From assembly GCA_022572905.1 (NCBI GenBank), contig JACZUZ010000114.1, positions 1 to 6,549 on the forward strand: DNA of 6,549 nucleotides. Direction: 5' to 3'. The notes under the pieces were generated by a model. It had not been told where the DNA came from and did no database searches. It saw only the letters and a program-made list of their open reading frames with translations. This DNA is from Candidatus Zixiibacteriota bacterium (GTDB lineage: Bacteria; Zixibacteria; MSB-5A5; GN15; JACZUZ01). Of this stretch, positions 1-6,100 are shown piece by piece. Each line of letters begins with the position of its first letter. Position 1 is the stretch's first letter. The position numbers and the translations under genes are program-made.

Positions 1-180
1 GCAGAAATAAAGACCGGACGTATCCGCAAAGAAACATAGTCTGCTTGTGTTGACGTTGTAAACCCCGCACGTGGTCCGTATCGAATCTACAACTCCGTTA
101 ATTGGAATTAAAAGGCAGATGGTATCTGGATTGCAAAGAGAGGCTTGCTGAATACCGCTCGGGCAAATTATATCCACGAA
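1..180 (-). repeat. Module R26, type B, cut by the window edge
   Basis: Residues 2124-2183. It has 'ICPSG', 'LCNPDTIC', an additional Cys in 'TTCGVY', and 'RLCFFADTSGLYFC' at the edge. The C-terminal half, including the expected 'CxxDTC', lies beyond position 1. Confidence 0.85.
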
Positions 181-3100
181 GTCGCCGCTCTGTACAGTCA
201 CGCATACGGTGTCCACCCCGCTGGCGCCACATGAATCGGTGGCGGTAACAATGATACAATAGACACCCACACCCTCTGGCAGGAAGCAAAGCTCTCCCTT
301 GCTGGAGTTATATGATCCCATGTTGATCAATATCGATTCGATATTTTGCTCAACATCGGTAATAGACACCGGAAAACATACACTGTCAATCTCGCATTGG
401 ATTACATCGAAATCAGCGGGTAAAATCACCAAAGGCTTTTCGTTCAGATCGGTAGTTACCGTGAATGAAAGCTGAGTATCGGCGCAACTGGTCGCGACAG
501 TTATTGTAACAGTGTATGTAGTGTCATTTGTGATCGGTAAGCAGATCGAATCTCCGCGAATGAAAGCTGGAGCGCTGGCCGAAACGAACGCGAAGCTCGG
601 ACTAAAGGAAATAGGCAGACAAAGCGTGTCTGGCTGGCAAGTAAACAATGCTTGATTTCCCGGAATAGTTAGAGTTGGATCTGGAAGACGAGTCGCGAAA
701 ATCACAACATCGCAGGTGTCCACCCCGCAAAAACTCTCCGCAATCACAGTCGCCACATATACGCCGGTGGTGTCGAGAGTTATACAAATTGAGTCAGGAC
801 TTTTAAATGAGCCATTTATTACAGTCACAATAGCCGAGGCAGGGCTAATATCCACGGCGATGCAGAACTCGCCGGATGCGCAGAATTCTAATTCGACAGT
901 GTCGGAACACTGAATACCCGCCGGCTCTTCGGTTTCGATGATGAATGTGATCGTGTCGGCTGCGATCTCGAAACACGAATCGACAACTTCAATCCAGAGC
1001 AGATAAGTTCCAGCAGTGTCAGGAATGAAACAGACCTGTCCGGATGAATCGACAAACGCAAAAGATGATATGTCCACGGATAAGATATTTCCATTTGTAT
1101 CGCTTACTACCCAATCCTGACAGATTGTTTCACCGCCGAGATCACAGATGAAGATTGTCGAATCTGTCGCTGCACCGCGCGCAAGGGGGGTGGTTATGAC
1201 AGGGGGCTCATTGAATTGAACAACGACTACAAACACACATGTGTCCACTCCGCATTCTGTTTCGGCCGTAACTGTAATCTCGTATCTTCCAACCGTGTCG
1301 GTGTTGAAACAGCAGAAACCGGCTTCGTAAAATCCGATAGGACTAACAGTTACTATCGCCTCGCTCGAAATCACACCGACCGGTCGGCAAATTTCGCCAC
1401 CCGGCTCGCACTGGAAAGATATTGTATCGACTGGACATGTGAATTTTGGCGGCTCTCCAACCTGGATTGCAAAAGTGATTTCGCAGGTGTCTGTGTCACA
1501 TGAATTCGAGGCGATCATTTGGATTGTATATGTTCCGGACGTGTCCGCGAAAAAGCAGAGCTGGCCTGACTCATAAACGCCGAATGACGTGACCACTGTT
1601 ACATTGGGTTCATTTATATCTATCATCTGGCAAACAGTATCCGGGCCGCAAAGGGAGACAGGAATTGGGCTAATCGGACACTCGATTGTGACGACGTTCT
1701 CCAGATTCACTATTACCCAGGTAGTGTCGGCGCCAACCTGCCCACAGGAGTCAACGGCCGTGATAATGACCGCCAACGCCCCGGTATCAAGCGGAGTCAA
1801 ACAGACCAGGCCAGTTATGGGATCGTAAACACCATACGGTTCAACGGTGACGGAGAGAAGATTATATTCCGCGTCGGTAATACCAACAGGGAAGCATACT
1901 TCCTGAATTTCACAGCCACCAACTGTAGTATCGACACCCACCACGACATACGGGGGCGTATTTACCAGCGTATACACTGAAATTATTCTTTGCGTAATTG
2001 CAAGACAACTGTCCACTACCACTATTATGATATTGACCGTGCCACTGCTGGTTGGAATAAAACACACTTGACTGGTGAGCGTGTCATACCATGCCCCGGG
2101 GCTCACAATAATACTCTTTAGATTCCCGTCCGGATCACTGATATCAACGTCTATACAAACAGTTTCCGGCTGGCACAACGCCAGTGACGTGTCTGTAATG
2201 GTAGATATAATCGGGGCCGAATTTATTGTCACCGAAACACGGGTAGTGTCGGATGACTTGTTACCACACGAATCAGTCGCAGTGGTTATTATCAGGTATT
2301 CACGACTTGAATCCGCCGGAACAAAACAGACCTGGCCCAGAATAGGATCATAAACTCCGACAGAAGGCAAAACAGACAGAAGATTCCCATCGGGATCGGA
2401 AATATCAACAGGCACGCAAATTTCGACAGGCTCGCACTGAAACACCGAGAAATCATCGGAAGATGACACACCCGGTGGTCGGTTGAAGAATGCATTAATT
2501 CGAATACTGTCGCTGGCGCTTGCTCCGCAGGCGTCAATCGCGGTTATCACGAAAATGAAGTCGCCTGTGCTATCAACAGTCGCGCAGACATTCCCGGAGC
2601 GAGCGTCATAAAATCCATAGGGCTCGACTGTCACATTAACAATATTTTCATCGGCGTCTGAGATTCCAACAGGAAAACAAACGTCCTGCGGGCCGCACAC
2701 CTTGACAACAGTGTCGCGTGGAGCGATAACAAGCGGATTGGAATTCATCACCACATTAACGGTAAACTCGCACGAATCCACAAAACATCCATTAGTTACG
2801 GTAATACGGATATTCTTTACGACAGAACAATTCGTGTAGAAGCATAGAGATTTTGTGGTTGTGTCATACCAGACCGATTGAGGAGTAATTGTCAACTCCG
2901 CCCCATCCGGGATTCCACCGAGAGCCACACACAGAGTATCCGGCTCACAGATGAAAATATTTGTATCAGGAGGGCACACTAGCGCGAAAGCCTCGCCAAC
3001 ATTTACAACAAACTGGGCCGTATCGGACGACACCAACCCACATGCATCGGTGACCGTGACAATTACTTCTATAACACTATCAACGCTCGCAATCAGACAG

Positions 3101-6100
3101 AGTTGGCCGCCAATGCTGTCGAAGGTGGCGCCGGTTACCACAATAGAAACAATATTGCCGTCGGGGTCGCTGATTTCAACGGGGACGCAGACTTCACTCA
3201 CAACGCACTGCAAGAACAAAGTATCCGGACCGATTTCGACTAACGGTGGGCGATTCGCGCGAACATCCACCAGTGTCGTATCAAATGCTTCAAGTCCACA
3301 ACTATCAAGCGCACGAACGATGATAGTGTCGATTCCAGTCCCAACTGGTAAGTAACAGACCTGACCGTTGGCAAATACAGCGCCTTGCGGAGCTAGCACA
3401 CTCACTCCAACCAGATTACCGTCAGGATCAAAGGCGTCGACATCAATGCAAATCTCTTCGATACCGCACCAGAACACGGTTGTGTCCGGAGCGGAGGTAA
3501 TTATCGGCGGTCGGTTTATGTCAATATAGAACTTAACCGTAGTGGTATCCGCGACACCGCAGCTGTCCAGCGCTATTATTTCAACTTGGTAAAACCCGCT
3601 CGTGTCAGGGATAATACATATACTATCTCCCGACCGAATGTCTGCAAAGTTTATAATTATTGTATCAAGGTTATCATCGATTACACTGTAGGGTACGCAG
3701 ACCGGCTGTATTTGGCAGATCGCAGTGTCGATCAATGTGTCAACTATTATTATTGGGGCCTCGTTGATCGTGACCGCGATATTAACCGTATCAACATCCG
3801 CGGCCCCACAACTGTCGGTGACTGTTATTATGACCGTCCGAACACCAGATTGAAAAGCGAAGAAACAAATCTGATCACTCCCACCCTGAATATAATCTCC
3901 GCCAATAACTACGATTGTCTCGATATTCCCATTCGCATCAAAGATTGCTATCGGGAAACAAACACTATCCGGCTCGCAAAGGGCGACGGAGAAGTCATCG
4001 CCGGCGTTTACGACAGGAGCGACATTTACATCTACACTTACGATTATTGTATCAACATCAGATGCATCGCATGAATCTGTAGCGGTTACGATTATAGTGT
4101 CCACCCTTGAGTTGGCAACAACATAGCAAATCTGATTGTTGGCGATTGTCCCAAGAGTGGAACTCACACTGCGAATATTTGAGTCAATATCGGTGACACT
4201 TAGCAGAACGCAGACTGTGTCCAAATCGCAGAACGCAAAAGTCTTGTCATCCCCTAAGACGACCGCGGGTGGAGTGTTAATCGCTACGTCAACAGCAAAT
4301 GAGCACGAATCTATTCCACAAGGAGTCGTCGCAATCACAGCAAAGACATAATGCCCCGCCGTATCAGGCGCAAACGTAATTGTCCCTGAGCTATAAAAGC
4401 CAACGGGGGTAACCGTCACATTGGCTGAATCGGTCACTAAATTGAATGGAATTACAACAGCATCGCCGGGCAAGCAAATAAAGACCAACGTATCAATCGG
4501 ACAAGTAAGAATCAGAGTATCGAGCACAGTGACATTGAAAACATATAAACAAGTGTCAATTCCGCACTCCGTTTCGGCGACCAGCTCAGAGACATACACG
4601 CCAGAGGTGTCGAATGTCAAAGTCAAGACTCCAGCCAGATATTCGCCAAAACTAGCCGAAACGATTGCATCCGCGGGCGTGACATTCACGACGTAATCAA
4701 ATACACCGCCGCCGCAAAGGCTGACATCAACTGTGTCGTCGGGACAATTCAAAATCGGCGGGCTCCCGATTACCGCTGTTAGTCGAACAGTGTCTACATC
4801 TTCCAGTCCGCAGGCGTCGACTGCTGTAATCACCAGCGTCAATTCGCCCGGGCCCGACGGTGTAAAGCACACTTCCTGGGCAATGCTATCGTAAATTCCG
4901 AAGCTGGTGAAGATCGCAATGATATTTATGTTTCCGGGAATGTCGGAAATATCGACAGGTAAACAAACTTCCTGGATTCCGCAGAGTATGATTGTCGAAT
5001 CTGGCGGGATCACCAGCGAAATCTCCGGCGCTTCGTTGATGATTACGTTTACGATGACCGTATCGCTTGCAACGGCGCCACAAATATCCGTCGCGCTGAC
5101 AATTATCAAATACTGTCCGCTGGTATCCGCAGAGAAACAGAGTTCACCGGATATGGGGTTGTACTCACCGAAATTCAATCCAATCAACAGTGAGTCGCCA
5201 TCGGGGTCAGAGAACTCTAGCGGCACACACGCAACCACGGCAGAACAAAGTGATACACTCTGCGAATCCGCCACAACAATGATGGGCGTGGAATTAACCG
5301 AAACATTTATAATAGCGGTGTCTACTCCAACTGCGCCGCAAGAGTCAGTTGCTGTTATTACAATTTGGTATGATCCGCTTGTGTCTATCAATGCGCAGAC
5401 TTGTCCGCGAAATGGATCAAATGTTCCAATCGGCGGGTCGATTGTGATCGATACGATGTTCTCATCAATATCAGATATGCCGACCGGAAAACAGATATCG
5501 CCTGGCGCGCAAAGTTTGGCCGCGTTGACGTTCATGGCCACAACCAGCGGCGCTGAGTTCATGGTGACGTCGACTGTGAACTGGCAGGTATCGACCTGGC
5601 AGCCGTTAGTTAGAATCAGTGTCAGGTGTTTCCTGACGGAGCAGTTTGTATAGAAGCATACGTCACCGGTCAGCGTATCAATCCAGGCCGAGGGCGGAAG
5701 AAGAATGGTCTCCACGCCAATTGGAATGGAACTGATCGGGACGCAAACATTTCCGGTATCGCAAATAAATATACTGGTGTCCGCCCGGCAAATATAATTA
5801 AAGCCTTCCGGTATCTCGACGGTTATTAGCGCCGTGTCCGATGAACTTGCGCCACAGCTATCAGTCGCGGTGACTATTAGCTGGTAGACACCGGCTGTGT
5901 CGGCTGTGAAGCAAATCTCGCCAGTGGCGCTGTTGTATCCACCCAGAGTTGAACTAACGCCGAGATCGTCGCCGTCGGGATCAGAAAGCGAAATCGGCAA
6001 ACAAATCTCCGTGGGTTCACATAGAGCGATATTTGTGTCGGGACCCAGAATCACGACCGGATCGAAATTCGGAATTATGGTTATATGTATTTGACCACTG

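Larger units (their letters stand above)
1201..3243 (-). repeat. Downstream copy of the block duplication (R14-R21, one module longer)
   Basis: Eight modules in the order A B A A A A B B. It matches R3-R9 with one additional type A unit, most simply R18. The copies differ at most codons (the best pair, R4 and R15, is about 51% identical in protein), so the event is old and not an assembly artefact. Confidence 0.75.
4267..6057 (-). repeat. Upstream copy of a multi-module block duplication (R3-R9)
   Basis: Seven modules in the order A B A A A B B. The partners are R3-R14, R4-R15, R5-R16, R6-R17, R7-R19, R8-R20 and R9-R21. They are supported by shared private motifs and by offsets of 2814 bases at 'CFYTNC' and 3066 bases at 'CP[I/V]DT'. 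The 252-base difference equals one 84-residue module. Confidence 0.75.

Noticed and set aside
1185..1190. Run of six G on the plus strand as a phase-variation tract
   Set aside because: Six bases is too short to argue for slippage. The frame continues normally through it as 'TTPLARG' in the R22 extension.
2292..2537. Minus-strand open frame of 81 codons in another register
   Set aside because: Same strand but shifted frame relative to the repeat gene. Its hydrophobic look is an artefact of reading R16-R17 out of frame.
2951..3355. Plus-strand open frame of 134 codons
   Set aside because: Antisense to R13-R15, with no recognisable domain and no independent gene structure.
3586..4074. Plus-strand open frame of 162 codons, Tyr/Asp/Arg rich
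   Set aside because: Antisense shadow of modules R10-R12. The odd composition comes from reading the complement of Val/Ile/Asp/Thr-rich codons.
4907..5653. Plus-strand open frame of 248 codons starting with ATG
   Set aside because: It lies antisense to modules R4-R7 and ends inside R4. Its sequence echoes the complement of the repeat motifs with the same period, and it has no domain of its own. The minus-strand frame explains the region completely.
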